The notes: a model not told the origin generated them from the letters alone. 64,000 bases of DNA from Bin87 sp965203985 (GCA_965203985.1 CBDBDS010000005.1:1-64000), one strand, 5' to 3'; counted from the stretch's first letter, positions 1 to 9,422 are shown. Made by a program: numbers and translations.

Positions 1-2
1 TC

Positions 3-1307
3 AGAAACACCTTCTACGGCTGGTACGTCGTTTTTGGCTGCGCCATGATTACTCTGGGCGTGTCGGGCGGGCAGTTCTCCTTCGGCGTGTTTCTGCACCC
101 GATGACCGAGGAGTTCGGGTGGAGCCGCGGGACCCTGTCGCTGGCCTTCGGCATCACCTACATGATCTCGGGCCTGCTGCGCCCGCTGGCCGGATACCTG
201 GCCGACCGGTACGATGCCAAGTGGGCCGCCCTGAGCGGCGTGGTGATCATGGGCTTCATGCTGGTGTTGCTGCCCCTGGTCAACACCCTGTGGCAGCTGT
301 ACCTGGTGTTCGGCGTGATGAGCACCGGCATCACCCTGGGCACCGGGCCCATCCTGACCAAGATCGTCAGCCAGTGGTTCCTGACCCGTCGCGGCCTGAC
401 GCTGGGCATCACCGGCGGCGCAGCCTCCTTCGGGGCCATGCTGCTGGTGCCGGCCACTTCCGTCTTTCTGGTCCTCCTCGACTGGCGCGAGGCGTACCTC
501 TTCCTGGGCCTGCTGTTGCTGGTGGTGGTTTTTCCCATCGGGGCGTTCCTGATCAAGAACCAGCCCGGGGACAAGGGCCTTCAGCCCTACGGCCAGGTTC
601 CCGACGGCCCGGGCGGATCGGCCCCCGGCGGGGCGCGGAATCCCGCAGCGGCGCAGGATCACGTAACCTTCGGACAGGCCCTGCGCACCGGGTTCTTCTA
701 CCGGCTGACCTTCGGCTATTTCGTTTGAGGTTACTCGATGAGCTTCGTGAATGCTCACTTTGTGACCTACGCCCGCGACCTGGGCTTCTCGCCATTGGTG
801 GGGGCGGGCGCGTTCAGCCTGATCGGAGCCACGGCCATCGTAGGCTCACTGCTGCTGGGGCATCTGTCAGACCAATACGGCCGGCGCAGGCTGTTGGCCG
901 CTTCGTACCAGTTGCGCATGGCCGGTTTCGTGGTCGTCCTTCTTTCGATGGGAGTGCCGTTCCTGGGCGTTCCGGCCCTGGGCGTCGTGCCGCTGGTGAT
1001 CGGGATGGTGCTGGTGGGCTTCTCCTGGAACGCGGTGGTTGGAATCACCGCCGCTTACGCCTCCGACGGTTTCGGCACGACCAGCCTGGGCCGGATTTAC
1101 GGCACGATGTTCGCGGTGATGCCCATCGGTTCGGGCATCGGTTCGGCGCTCAGCGGGTACCTGTTCGACCTGCGCGGCAATTACGAAATCGCCATTTGGA
1201 CCAACATCATCCTGCTGGTGGTCTCCGCCGTGCTCGTGTGGACCATCGGCGACAACCGCCCCGGCGCCAGGGTCGCGGAACTCGCGGGCCAACGCGCTCC
1301 GGCGTAG
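3..1307 (+). pseudogene. MFS transporter, interrupted by an in-frame TGA
   Basis: Major facilitator superfamily permease of the inner membrane, cut at its 5' end by the window edge: the reading frame is already open at base 3 with a typical N-terminal segment (FYGWYVV). The MFS signature loop GYLADRYDAKW follows the second helix, and a second loop (LGHLSDQYGRRR) occurs in the C-terminal half. A TGA at 726-728 stops the frame, but the protein continues in the same frame (GYSMSFVNAHFV) to a stop at 1307, so one base change (TGA from TGC or TGG) separates two otherwise intact halves. The second half has its own ATG at 738. It is either a nonsense-inactivated gene, a base-call error or a readthrough site. 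The substrate cannot be inferred. Confidence 0.8.
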
Positions 1308-1391
1308 TTCGAGCGTCGGGACTTTCGGGCGACGGCCTCGGTCCCGCCTTCAGCGGATGACCGGCATCCCCAAATCGGGTATCCTGCGCTC

Positions 1392-2666
1392 ATGCTCAGC
1401 GACCTCTGGGTAATCGCCGCCGCCATCATGATCCTGGCCGGCCTCCTCGCCAGCCAGTTGCTGCTGATCGTGGTTGGCGTCCTCATCCTGCTCATCTGGG
1501 CAACGGGCAAGCACTGGCCCCGTTACGCCTTCAGCCGGCTGACCTATCGACGCCGCCTGGAGCGCCGCCGGGGCCTTCATCGGCGACGTGGTCGACTACT
1601 ACATCACGGTGGACAACGGCAAGGTCCTGCCCATGATCTGGCTGGATATCTCCGACGCCTTTCCCATCGGGTTGCAGACCGGCGGCACTCACCAGCGCGG
1701 CGTCGGCGCGGAGGCGGAACTGGACCACCGGATCACCACGTCGCTGCTGCCCTACCAGCGGGTGACCTGGCGCTACCGGGTGCGGTGCCGCGCCCGGGGC
1801 AACCACCGCATCGGGGCCGGCCCGGCTGCGCAGCGGCGACATGTTCGGCATCACCTCCGCCGAAAAGCACGTTCCCGATGTCGAGTACCTGCTGGTGTAC
1901 CCGCGCATCGTCGACCTTCGCCAGATAATGAACCTCTGGGAGCGTCCCCTGGGAGCCAGCCGGGGCCGCCGCCTCATCCAGGACGACCCCAGCCGTTTCG
2001 TCGGCCTGCGCGACTACCGCCCCACCGACCCGCTCAAGCGCATCGACTGGAAGGCAACCGCCCGCCACGGCAAGGTTGAGGCGCGCGTCTTCGAGCCGGC
2101 GGCCACCCGGCACATGCTCATTGCGCTCAACGCGCGCACCGGCGACGCCGCCTGGCAGGGCAGCAACCGCCGGCTCTTCGAGCGCGCCGTCACCGTGGCC
2201 GCCTCGGTGGCCGAGTACGCCGAACGCGAGGGCTACACCTTCGGCCTGGTCAGCAACGCGGTGGCGTCCTATTCCAGCAAGTGGATGTCGGTACCCGCCG
2301 GCGGTGGGAGCCTGCAGCTCGAGGCCGTGCTGGGAGTCCCTGGCCATGGCCGGCCCCTTCTGGGTTGCCGAGCTGTCGGCGGTGCTGCGCAGCGAGAGCG
2401 ACGCCCTGGCTTCCGACGCCACGGTGGTGGTGGTAACGGCCACCCTGTCCCGGGCGGTGGTGCACGAGACCGAACAGATTCGGCGGCGTGGCCATCGCGT
2501 CGCCGTGTTTTACGCCGGAGATGGCCCGCCGGGTCCCGCGGCCGACGACCTGCCGGCCGAGGTGCCCGTGTACCTCGCCGGCTCCAGCCTGGCCAACCTC
2601 GAAGACGCCTGGCGGGACGACTGGGCCGGGGAGCCGGAGGCCGAGCTGGGGATGGAGCGGGTGTAA
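1392..2666 (+). pseudogene. DUF58 domain protein with three +1 frameshifts
   Basis: Reading through three frames restores one DUF58 protein of about 424 residues. Two N-terminal membrane helices (about residues 5-40) are followed by the DUF58 signature FVGLRDYRPTDPLKRIDWKA. The frame is lost at G-runs 1570-1573, 1813-1816 and 2332-2334. Deleting one G from each joins the segments without a gap (RRRAFIGDVVDYY, RIGPARLRSGDMF, VLESLAMAGPFW). DUF58 proteins usually sit beside MoxR ATPases and transglutaminase/DUF4129 genes, and a DUF4129-type gene lies downstream here at 3555. As sequenced, no full-length product can be made. Real decay and uncorrected homopolymer indels cannot be told apart from sequence alone. 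Confidence 0.8.
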
Positions 2667-2707
2667 TATGATCGCACCCCAATGCCAACGGTCACGGGAG
2701 GCGCGCC

Positions 2708-3070
2708 ATGATAAATGACGCTACGATAAACCGAGAACGGGATGCGAAAGTGAAATCGGTTGTTCGCCAATACCTGGACGAACGATTCACTGTAGACGAG
2801 TTCGTCTTTGACCCTATAGTGGTGATCCCGACCTACGACGAATGGGGGCCACACGCCACTGGAGAGCTTTACCTCCGCATCCTCGTCGTCTTTGACGGCG
2901 ACCAGAAAAATCTGGACGTTCGCTGGACGGGCGAACTGATTGGGCGCGTTCGAGATAAGCTCCTTGAGGCGGGCTATGAGGAATGGCCCAACTTCTCGTG
3001 GATTGCCAAATCCGAATGGCCCTGGCTGGAAAAGCGAGAACTGAGAGCGCTGGGTCTTGAATCCTTTTGA
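2708..3070 (+). CDS. hypothetical protein paired with a HEPN gene
   Basis: A 120-residue soluble acidic protein that I do not recognise. A clear ribosome site (GGGAGG, 7 bases before the ATG) sets the start, and an AT-rich TAATAT/TATGAT stretch around 2665-2673 is a possible -10 box, so it looks like the first gene of its own transcript. It overlaps the following HEPN gene by 14 bases, which points to translational coupling. No GSxxxG nucleotidyltransferase motif is visible, so it is not a classical MNT antitoxin, although its position matches that of the antitoxin partner in HEPN modules. The pair interrupts a DUF58-DUF4129 neighbourhood. Confidence 0.65.
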   Translation: MINDATINRERDAKVKSVVRQYLDERFTVDEFVFDPIVVIPTYDEWGPHATGELYLRILVVFDGDQKNLDVRWTGELIGRVRDKLLEAGYEEWPNFSWIAKSEWPWLEKRELRALGLESF

Positions 3071-3530
3071 CTTTATCGCCACAGCCCGGGACCTTGCCGG
3101 GTCGGGAGCCCGCGGCCGTCCGCGCCAGAGCAATCTGCGCCGGGCGGTGAGCACAGCCTACTACGCCCTCTTCCACTGCCTGGCGAATACCTGCGCCGAT
3201 ATGTTGGTTGGGGGCGCCGGCTCCAACCGCAGCCGCCCGGCGTGGACACAGACCTATCGAGGACTGCAGCATGGCTTTGTCCGGCAACGCTGCCAGCAAT
3301 CGGGCATTGCTGACTTTCCCTCTGAAATCCGGTACTTCGCTCGGGCTTTCGTCGATATCCAACAAGACCGTCACCGGGCTGACTACGATCCGGATATATC
3401 GTTTTCCAGAGCCGACGCAGTGCAGCTCATTAGCTTGGCTGAAGATGTCATCCTTCGTTTTCTCCAGGCGCCGGCCCGGGATCGCCGCGCCTTTGCCGTC
3501 TATGTCCTGCTGCCGGCCCGGAGCGGCTGA
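3057..3530 (+). CDS. HEPN domain protein
   Basis: A 157-residue protein with a HEPN-like helical core. The segment RRAVSTAYYALFH (about residues 28-40) matches the conserved helix of HEPN proteins of toxin-antitoxin and RNase families. The ATG lies inside the end of the preceding gene (14-base overlap), so the two are probably co-translated. HEPN proteins commonly act as RNases or as partners of nucleotidyltransferases. A clear Rx4-6H catalytic motif is not evident, so RNase activity is unproven. The C-terminal 20 residues look non-conserved and run almost up to the next gene. Confidence 0.65.
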   Translation: MNPFDFIATARDLAGSGARGRPRQSNLRRAVSTAYYALFHCLANTCADMLVGGAGSNRSRPAWTQTYRGLQHGFVRQRCQQSGIADFPSEIRYFARAFVDIQQDRHRADYDPDISFSRADAVQLISLAEDVILRFLQAPARDRRAFAVYVLLPARSG

Positions 3531-3554
3531 CCCCACCGGTCGGAGTACGAATAG

Positions 3555-4925
3555 ATGGGCGCCTTCGCTCGCTCCGCTCTCGTCGTCTGCATCGCCCTCT
3601 TTCTTGAGGGTTTTGCGGTGTATCTGGGCTGCCGCCTGTTCGCCCACGTCATCCGCCTGCCGGATGCCGCCATACCGTTGGGCATCGCTCTGCTGGCCGT
3701 GGGGTGGTCGTTCATCCTGTCCTGGTACGTTCAGACCATCCGCTTTTCGCTGAATCTGCGGGGAGTCATCGGCCTGGGCCTGAGCGCGGTGTCGGTGCTG
3801 GTGCTGGCCGGACTGAGCTTGGGAGCCGGTTGGTTCCCCGTGGGCCAGGTCCTTTCCGGCGATCTGCGAGCCGCGGCGGCGTTGGGGCTGTCGGCCATCT
3901 TCATGTTGTTGCTGTGGTGGCGGGGCACGGCCATCGCCCGCGACGACGTCACACTGGACGTGGTTCGCAACGCCTTCGTTCGAGGCGTGGTGGTGGTAAT
4001 CGTTGCCGTAGCCGCGGACACCATCTTGACGGCCGCGATCATCCGCCTTCCGGGGCTGCTGGTGTTTTTCGCCACCGGCCTGGCCGGTTTGGCCATCAGC
4101 CGGTTTGCCGCCGAAGGCGGGGCCGGTCGCATGAACCGGGGATGGATGCTCGCCATCCTGTTCAGTGTGGGCGGCGTGCTGCTGCTGGCGGTGATCCTGG
4201 GGGCGATCGGCGTCGGCGGCCTGGACGATGCCACCCGCGCGATTCTGAAAGGGGTGGCATTCCTCGGACTGTGGACGCTCCGGCCCGTTCTGCTCCTCCT
4301 GGGCCTCCTGGCCGCCGGCCTCGTCGCCGTGGGCAACTGGGTATCCAGCCTGTTCGGCGGAGGTGACCTCAGCGGCCTGGAATTGGCCCGCCTGCAGATC
4401 CAGGAGTTTCACGAGAGCCTGCGGGAAGTTGAGGGCGACGGCCCGCCCAACGTGATCCTGACCATCTTGAAGTGGCTGGCATTCCTGGCCGCTCTGTCGC
4501 TGGCCGGCTGGATCTTGTTCCGCATGTTTCGACGCCGGCGGCTGGTTGGCGGCGATTACGCGGACGGCGAGGTGCGCGAGTCCATCTTTTCCTGGGGGGA
4601 CGCCGGTCAGGACCTGTCCGACACCTTGTCCGGATGGATGTCCCGCGCCTCGGGATTCCGTCGTCGCCGTCCGCCGCCGACTACGCCCCGGGAGGTATAT
4701 CACCGGATGCTTGAGGTCGCCAACGCGGTCGGGTTCCCCAGACGCGGGTCCCAGACCCCCGAGGAACACCGGCGAGAGGTCCAGGAGACCCTGCCCGACC
4801 CGCCGGTGGCGCGGATCATCGGCGGTTTCCAGCACTACTACTACGGCGCCCGCTACGAAGCGGCGGATCAAGAAGCCATGTCGTCCCTGCTGGAAGACCT
4901 CGACGAACTCCAACCGCACCAGTGA
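3555..4925 (+). CDS. multi-pass membrane protein with DUF4129-like C-terminal domain
   Basis: A 456-residue integral membrane protein with about eight hydrophobic segments spread over residues 5-260 and another at about 305-325. A cytosolic tail of about 120 residues follows. The tail (PREVYHRMLEVANAVGFPRR, then TPEEHRREV and the final YYYGARYE) matches the DUF4129 domain found at the end of transglutaminase-like membrane proteins. Such genes accompany DUF58 and MoxR genes. The DUF58 gene upstream at 1392 fits this, except that the HEPN pair now separates them. The function is unknown; a role at the cell envelope is inferred. Confidence 0.7.
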   Translation: MGAFARSALVVCIALFLEGFAVYLGCRLFAHVIRLPDAAIPLGIALLAVGWSFILSWYVQTIRFSLNLRGVIGLGLSAVSVLVLAGLSLGAGWFPVGQVLSGDLRAAAALGLSAIFMLLLWWRGTAIARDDVTLDVVRNAFVRGVVVVIVAVAADTILTAAIIRLPGLLVFFATGLAGLAISRFAAEGGAGRMNRGWMLAILFSVGGVLLLAVILGAIGVGGLDDATRAILKGVAFLGLWTLRPVLLLLGLLAAGLVAVGNWVSSLFGGGDLSGLELARLQIQEFHESLREVEGDGPPNVILTILKWLAFLAALSLAGWILFRMFRRRRLVGGDYADGEVRESIFSWGDAGQDLSDTLSGWMSRASGFRRRRPPPTTPREVYHRMLEVANAVGFPRRGSQTPEEHRREVQETLPDPPVARIIGGFQHYYYGARYEAADQEAMSSLLEDLDELQPHQ

Positions 4926-4985
4926 GCGCCCACCCGGTCCGGAGGGCGCGGTTCCGACTGGCGCCGGGCGGAGGCAGGTACCGCG

Positions 4986-6017
4986 TTACGTCGTTGGACC
5001 AGCCCCGTATCTCGCCCGGTCAGGATTCTCCGGCTGCTGCAGGAACCGCATCCGGGCTTGCTCCAGGTTGCCCTGGATCAACTCGTCGCCGGGATTCAGC
5101 CGGTCCGCGCGTTCCAGGTCCTCCACCGCTCGCCGGTATTCGCCCAGGCAGAAGCGTGCGTACCCCCGGCAGTTGTAGGCCTCGGCATACTGCGGAGCAA
5201 GGGAGATGGCTCGGTTGAAGTCAGCGATGGCACGACCATGGTCGCCCATGAGTCCCCAGGTCATACCCCGGTGGAACCAGGCGTCCGCTCGATCCGGGTC
5301 GATGCGGAGCGCCTGCTCGAATTCCGCCATAGCGTTCCCGAAGTGCTCGCGTCGTCGTAAATCCAGACCCTGGAGGAGGTGATCCTGGAGCAACCGTTCG
5401 CGCGCGCTGTCATCGACGACGGCAGCAGTATCCGCGGGCCGGGCGTCGGCGCTGGCGCCAGAGGCAACGGCGGGGCGCGTTTCCACGTCTCCGGGCAGAT
5501 CCATCGGCCGCATTCCGGACGGAGCATCGGCCGGTTCCGGTTCGGCTCCGGAATCCGGGGCGGGGCCATTCACATCGGTTGCCTTGGGCGATGGCGACCC
5601 ATAGCGCCTGAGGCGGAGGCGGTGTTTGGCGCCGTCGATGCGTTTGGCTTCGCTGATGGCGCCGACGGCGGCCAGCAACCGGCCTATGGAGTCCAGCGCG
5701 CGGTCCAGGTCGTCGTCGTCGAAGGCATCCTGGTGCGCCCAGCGGTTGCGCGTTTCGCGGATCTCGGATACCAGGCTGCGCTCGGTAGGGCCCAGCCTGT
5801 CGCGGAACACGTCGTTCCAGGCCACGGCCATCACGCGCAGGGTCACCGAGATATCCCCGGAGATCTCGCCCAGCGCTTCGGAGTCATCGGGCGCGTACCG
5901 TCCGGCTTCCACCGCTTCGGTCATCTTCCCAGCCACGTAGGGACCCAGTCCCGCGGCCAGGAGCCGCAGGGCCTCGCCAACCAGGCTGTGGTTGTTGTAG
6001 GGCGTGGGTGCAGTCAT
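4986..6017 (-). CDS. Swt1-type HEPN protein with C-terminal TPR repeats
   Basis: About 343 residues from the ATG at 6017 (MTAPTPYNN); an upstream in-frame ATG at 6068 would add 17 residues of unconserved sequence. Residues 1-130 match the Swt1-family HEPN domain: WNDVFRDRLGPTERSLVSEI, followed by the RNRWAHQ motif with the R-x-x-x-x-H spacing of HEPN RNases. A low-complexity linker follows. The last 125 residues hold three tetratricopeptide repeats (AMAEFEQALRIDPDRADAW, AIADFNRAISLAPQYAEAY, AVEDLERADRLNPGDELI). Swt1-HEPN domains are frequent in phage-defence and restriction loci. The gene is divergent from a restriction-modification gene at 6436. Confidence 0.75.
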   Translation of the reverse strand: MTAPTPYNNHSLVGEALRLLAAGLGPYVAGKMTEAVEAGRYAPDDSEALGEISGDISVTLRVMAVAWNDVFRDRLGPTERSLVSEIRETRNRWAHQDAFDDDDLDRALDSIGRLLAAVGAISEAKRIDGAKHRLRLRRYGSPSPKATDVNGPAPDSGAEPEPADAPSGMRPMDLPGDVETRPAVASGASADARPADTAAVVDDSARERLLQDHLLQGLDLRRREHFGNAMAEFEQALRIDPDRADAWFHRGMTWGLMGDHGRAIADFNRAISLAPQYAEAYNCRGYARFCLGEYRRAVEDLERADRLNPGDELIQGNLEQARMRFLQQPENPDRARYGAGPTT

Positions 6018-6241
6018 AAGTTCCGGTCCAAAAGTCGTGCCAAATGGCCGACGAAAAGCCAACTTCACCAGGAAAAATTGCAGAGCAACCTTTTCGCCAA
6101 CATATCACGAAGAAACCGCAGCCTGTCGCGTATAGACGGCGCGTATTTTGCGCATTGATAAAGGCGTCCTCCGTATGATCGACGTCTTACGCTTGCTGCT
6201 GGCGGTCATGCGGTCATAATGTCGGCAGTTGGTGTTGGAGG

Positions 6242-6375
6242 CTCACGCGTACCCAGTTTCACTGGAACTGTCATTGCGAGCGCAGCGTGGCAATCTCGTC
6301 AGCCAAAAAATCCTGTCCATCCTGTGCATCGATGTAAAATTACCCCGGTAGCCGTTCAAATTGGGTACGCGTGAG
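6242..6375. repeat. MITE-like element with 14-bp terminal inverted repeats
   Basis: A perfect inverted pair, CTCACGCGTACCCA (6242-6255) and its complement (6362-6375), encloses about 106 bases. The left part holds a REP-like stretch, GTCATTGCGAGCGCAGCG, running into GGCAATCTCG. The right part holds one CAGGAT-type end. A related element with the same terminal core lies at 25188-25321. It occupies most of the gap between the Swt1-HEPN gene and the restriction-modification gene. Its right end overlaps the earliest possible start codon of that gene, which supports a later start. Confidence 0.65.
6305..6343 (-). repeat. CAGGAT-type repeat end, solo copy
   Basis: AATCCTGTCCATCCTGTGCA followed by TCGATGTAAAATTA. 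It is nearly the same as the sequences that flank the GxxExxY gene at 58202-58233 and 58624-58661, and as the copy at 48247-48280. Here it occurs alone, inside the MITE-like element at 6242-6375. Confidence 0.6.
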
Positions 6376-6435
6376 GTGCTACAGGGCGTTGGCGATGTGC
6401 CGGGAATCGGGGTATCCTGCCCACCGGGATCCACC

Positions 6436-9201
6436 ATGACAACGCAGCAGCCGGCAATGTCGCCCCAGGAATTCATCGCCAAGTGGCGCCGCAGTCGCGG
6501 CCAGGAATCGGCCGGCGCTCAGGAATGGTTTCTCGACCTGTGCCGCGTGGTGGAGCATCCCACGCCGGCGGAACTAGACCCGCGGCAGGAGTGGTACACC
6601 TTCGAACGGTCCGTGCGGGAGGCGTCAGGACGCCTGGGCCGGGCCGATGTGTATAAGCAGGGCTATTTCGCCTGGGAGTTCAAGGGGCTGCATCGGGATC
6701 TGGACGAGGCGTATAGCCAGTTGCAGCGCTACCGGGAGGCACTCAACAACCCGCCGCTGCTGGTAGCTTCGGACTTTGGCTCCATTGTAGTCCACACCAA
6801 CTTTGTCAATAAGGTGCCGGCGGTACATACCATCCGCCTGGATGACCTGGGCGAACCGGAACAGTTCGCAATATTGCGCAGCGTGTTTCATGACCCGGAT
6901 GCTCTGGAACCGGAAATCAGCCCGCAGCAGGTTACACAAAAGACCGCCGACATTCTGGGCGCAATCGCCCAATCCATGCGCGTTCGCGGCGTTGATTCCC
7001 TGGAGGTGGCCCGGTTCCTCAACCGCCTGGTGTTCTGCTTCTTTGCCCAGGACGTGGGGCTGCTGCCCGGCCGGCCGCTGGCGCGGCTGTACGAAAATTT
7101 CCACAACCACCCGGCCCGATTCGACGACGGCCTGAGAGATTTGTTCATCCAGATGAACGACGGCGGGCGATTTGGCCCCGAGCCGGTCCGCTACTTCAAC
7201 GGCGACCTGTTCAAAGAGCCGGGCACAGTGTTATTGAGCGATAACGAACTGGGAATGTTGCGGGACGCCAACGAACAGAACTGGGCGCATGTTGATCCGT
7301 CAATTCTGGGAACACTGTTTGAGCGAGCAATCGACCCGCAAAAGCAAGGACTGATCGGCGCCCAGTACACTTCCGAAGACGATATTCGAGCCGTAATCGA
7401 TCCGGTTATCATGCGCTCGCTATACCTTGAACTGGCCGACGTCGAGAACCGGGCGCGGCGGGTAATGCTGTCGGGACCGGACCAGAACGAAGAGACCGCC
7501 GCCGGAATCCTCCGTGAATTCCAGAGCAAAGTCACCTCCCTGCGCATCCTGGACCCGGCCTGCGGCAGCGGCAACTTCCTCTATGTTGCCCTGCGCCGAC
7601 TGCATGACCTGGAGAAAGAAATCCTGACCACCGCCGCCCACCTGGGCATCCGTGGCCTGGGCATGGAAGTTTCCCCTGAACAGTGTCATGGCATTGAAAT
7701 TGACGACTACGCCAGCAATCTGGCATACACCTCTCTGTGGATTGGGCATCTGCAATGGTGTATCGAAAACGGCTATCGCCATGACCGGGAGCCGGTGCTG
7801 GGCAGGTCCAATAACATCGTGTGCCAGGACGCCATCGTTGACCTGACCGACCCGGAGCGGCCGACAGAACCGGATTGGCCGGCGGTGGACTACATCGTGG
7901 GCAACCCGCCTTTCCTGGGCCATTTCCCCTTCCGCGAGCAGTTGGGCGATGAGTATGTCGATGCCGTTTACGCGCTCTACGGCGACCGCATTCCCAACTC
8001 CAGCGACCTTTGCTGCTACTGGTTCGAGAAATCTCGGGCGCACATTGCGGACGGCAAGGCCCGACGGGCCGGCCTGCTGGCCACCCAGGCGATACGCTTC
8101 CAATCCAACCGGCCGGCCCTGGAGCGCATCAAGGAAACGGGCGACATATTCGCCGCCGTTTCCGACCAGGACTGGGTGCTGGACGGGGCCGACGTTCACA
8201 TCTCCATCGTCTGCTTTGACGACGGCAGCGAGACCAACCGCACCCTGGACGGCGAGCCGGTTAACAACATCAACGCTGATCTCACCGGCGGAGCGGACTT
8301 GACGCAGGCCAAGTCGCTGCCCGAAAACGCCGGTATCAGCTTTATGGGCGTTACAAAAGTTGGGCCTTTTGAGATCGAAAACGAACTGGCACAGGGGATG
8401 CTGCGTCAGCCCAACCCACACGGCCGGCCCAACAGTGACGTTGTGAAGCCGTGGATTATAGGCCGTGATATTAATCAGAACGCCCGCGATATGTGGATAA
8501 TAGATTTTGGTATAGATACGTCGGAGAATGAGGCAGCGCTGTATGAGGCTCCATTCGAATACGTAGTAGCAAACGTAAAGCCGGAAAGAGTACAAAACAA
8601 TAGACGGCGCTACGCCGAGTTATGGTGGCTGCACGCCGAGGCCCGTCCTGGTATGCGCCAGGCGTTGGCCGGATTGCCTAGATACATTGGCACCAGCATG
8701 GTGTCTCAGCATAGGATGTTCGCTTGGATTGACGGAGATGTGTTGCCGGAAAACACAATCATTGTATTCGCTCGAGATGACGATTACTTTTTCGGTGTCC
8801 TGCACAGCCACTTGCACGCGGTTTGGGCATCCGCAATAGGGACGCAGTTGGAAAGCCGTCCCCGCTACACGCCCACCACGTGCTTTGAAACCTTCCCCTT
8901 CCCGCAGCCGACCGATGAGCAACGGGAAGCCATTGCTAACGCCGCCGCAGAGCTGAATCAATTGCGGGAGAACTGGCGCAATCCTACGGATATGTTCGGC
9001 AACCCGGCCCTCAACTCCGACCAGTTGCGTCGCCGGACCCTCACCAACCTCTACAACGACTATCCCACCTGGCTGGCCAACGCTCACGAAAGGCTGGACG
9101 CGGCAGTGGCCGACGCCTACGGCTGGCCGCCGGATCTGCCCGACGGGGAGGTACTGGAGCGGCTGCTGGACTTGAACCTGGCGCGGGCGGCGGCAGGTTA
9201 G
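6436..9201 (+). CDS. MmeI-like single-chain restriction-modification enzyme (type IIG/IIL)
   Basis: A 921-residue protein that combines endonuclease, adenine-N6 methyltransferase and target recognition in one chain. The N-terminal nuclease carries D71 and E81-F-K83 (ADVYKQGYFAWEFKG), the D-x9-ExK arrangement of MmeI at almost the same positions. The methyltransferase has motif I DPACGSGNF from D373 and motif IV NPPF from N490. The remaining about 300 residues should hold the recognition domain. I chose the ATG at 6436 because an upstream ATG at 6361 lies inside a repeat element and would add 25 unconserved residues. Such enzymes cut beside their site and protect one strand. No separate specificity gene is present. 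The Swt1-HEPN gene is divergent. Confidence 0.88.
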   Translation: MTTQQPAMSPQEFIAKWRRSRGQESAGAQEWFLDLCRVVEHPTPAELDPRQEWYTFERSVREASGRLGRADVYKQGYFAWEFKGLHRDLDEAYSQLQRYREALNNPPLLVASDFGSIVVHTNFVNKVPAVHTIRLDDLGEPEQFAILRSVFHDPDALEPEISPQQVTQKTADILGAIAQSMRVRGVDSLEVARFLNRLVFCFFAQDVGLLPGRPLARLYENFHNHPARFDDGLRDLFIQMNDGGRFGPEPVRYFNGDLFKEPGTVLLSDNELGMLRDANEQNWAHVDPSILGTLFERAIDPQKQGLIGAQYTSEDDIRAVIDPVIMRSLYLELADVENRARRVMLSGPDQNEETAAGILREFQSKVTSLRILDPACGSGNFLYVALRRLHDLEKEILTTAAHLGIRGLGMEVSPEQCHGIEIDDYASNLAYTSLWIGHLQWCIENGYRHDREPVLGRSNNIVCQDAIVDLTDPERPTEPDWPAVDYIVGNPPFLGHFPFREQLGDEYVDAVYALYGDRIPNSSDLCCYWFEKSRAHIADGKARRAGLLATQAIRFQSNRPALERIKETGDIFAAVSDQDWVLDGADVHISIVCFDDGSETNRTLDGEPVNNINADLTGGADLTQAKSLPENAGISFMGVTKVGPFEIENELAQGMLRQPNPHGRPNSDVVKPWIIGRDINQNARDMWIIDFGIDTSENEAALYEAPFEYVVANVKPERVQNNRRRYAELWWLHAEARPGMRQALAGLPRYIGTSMVSQHRMFAWIDGDVLPENTIIVFARDDDYFFGVLHSHLHAVWASAIGTQLESRPRYTPTTCFETFPFPQPTDEQREAIANAAAELNQLRENWRNPTDMFGNPALNSDQLRRRTLTNLYNDYPTWLANAHERLDAAVADAYGWPPDLPDGEVLERLLDLNLARAAAG

Positions 9202-9242
9202 TGATAAAATCGGAGCAGATGGTTGAGAAAGAGGGTGACGGC

Positions 9243-9422
9243 ATGGAGCTGTTTGAGCCAATCCTTGGCATGACCATGATCGTGGTCGGGCTAGTCATGT
9301 TGTTCGGCAGCATTGGTTTGTTGCTGTATGGTATCTGGACGAGTGGCAAGAGCAAGCCGGATGCGTCCACACACGTATCGGTGGGCGCCAGCGATAACCA
9401 GGCTGAGGTTGGACAGGCATGA
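9243..9422 (+). CDS. small single-pass membrane protein
   Basis: A 59-residue protein starting MELFEPILG. It has one hydrophobic segment (about residues 7-33) and a polar C-terminal tail. GAGGGTG lies about 8 bases before the ATG at 9243 and favours this start over a GTG at 9201 or an ATG at 9219. It follows the restriction-modification gene by 41 bases and could share its transcript. I do not recognise the family. Confidence 0.5.
   Translation: MELFEPILGMTMIVVGLVMLFGSIGLLLYGIWTSGKSKPDASTHVSVGASDNQAEVGQA

Noticed and set aside
726..728. TGA read as selenocysteine or as Trp by a changed code
   Set aside because: Other genes in the window end in TGA (for example the carbamoylase-side and DUF4258 genes), and no SECIS-like hairpin follows the codon.
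2814..4919. A 701-codon open frame on the minus strand
   Set aside because: It is the reverse shadow of the HEPN and DUF4129-type genes; it has low-complexity Gln/Gly-rich content and no ribosome site or family resemblance.
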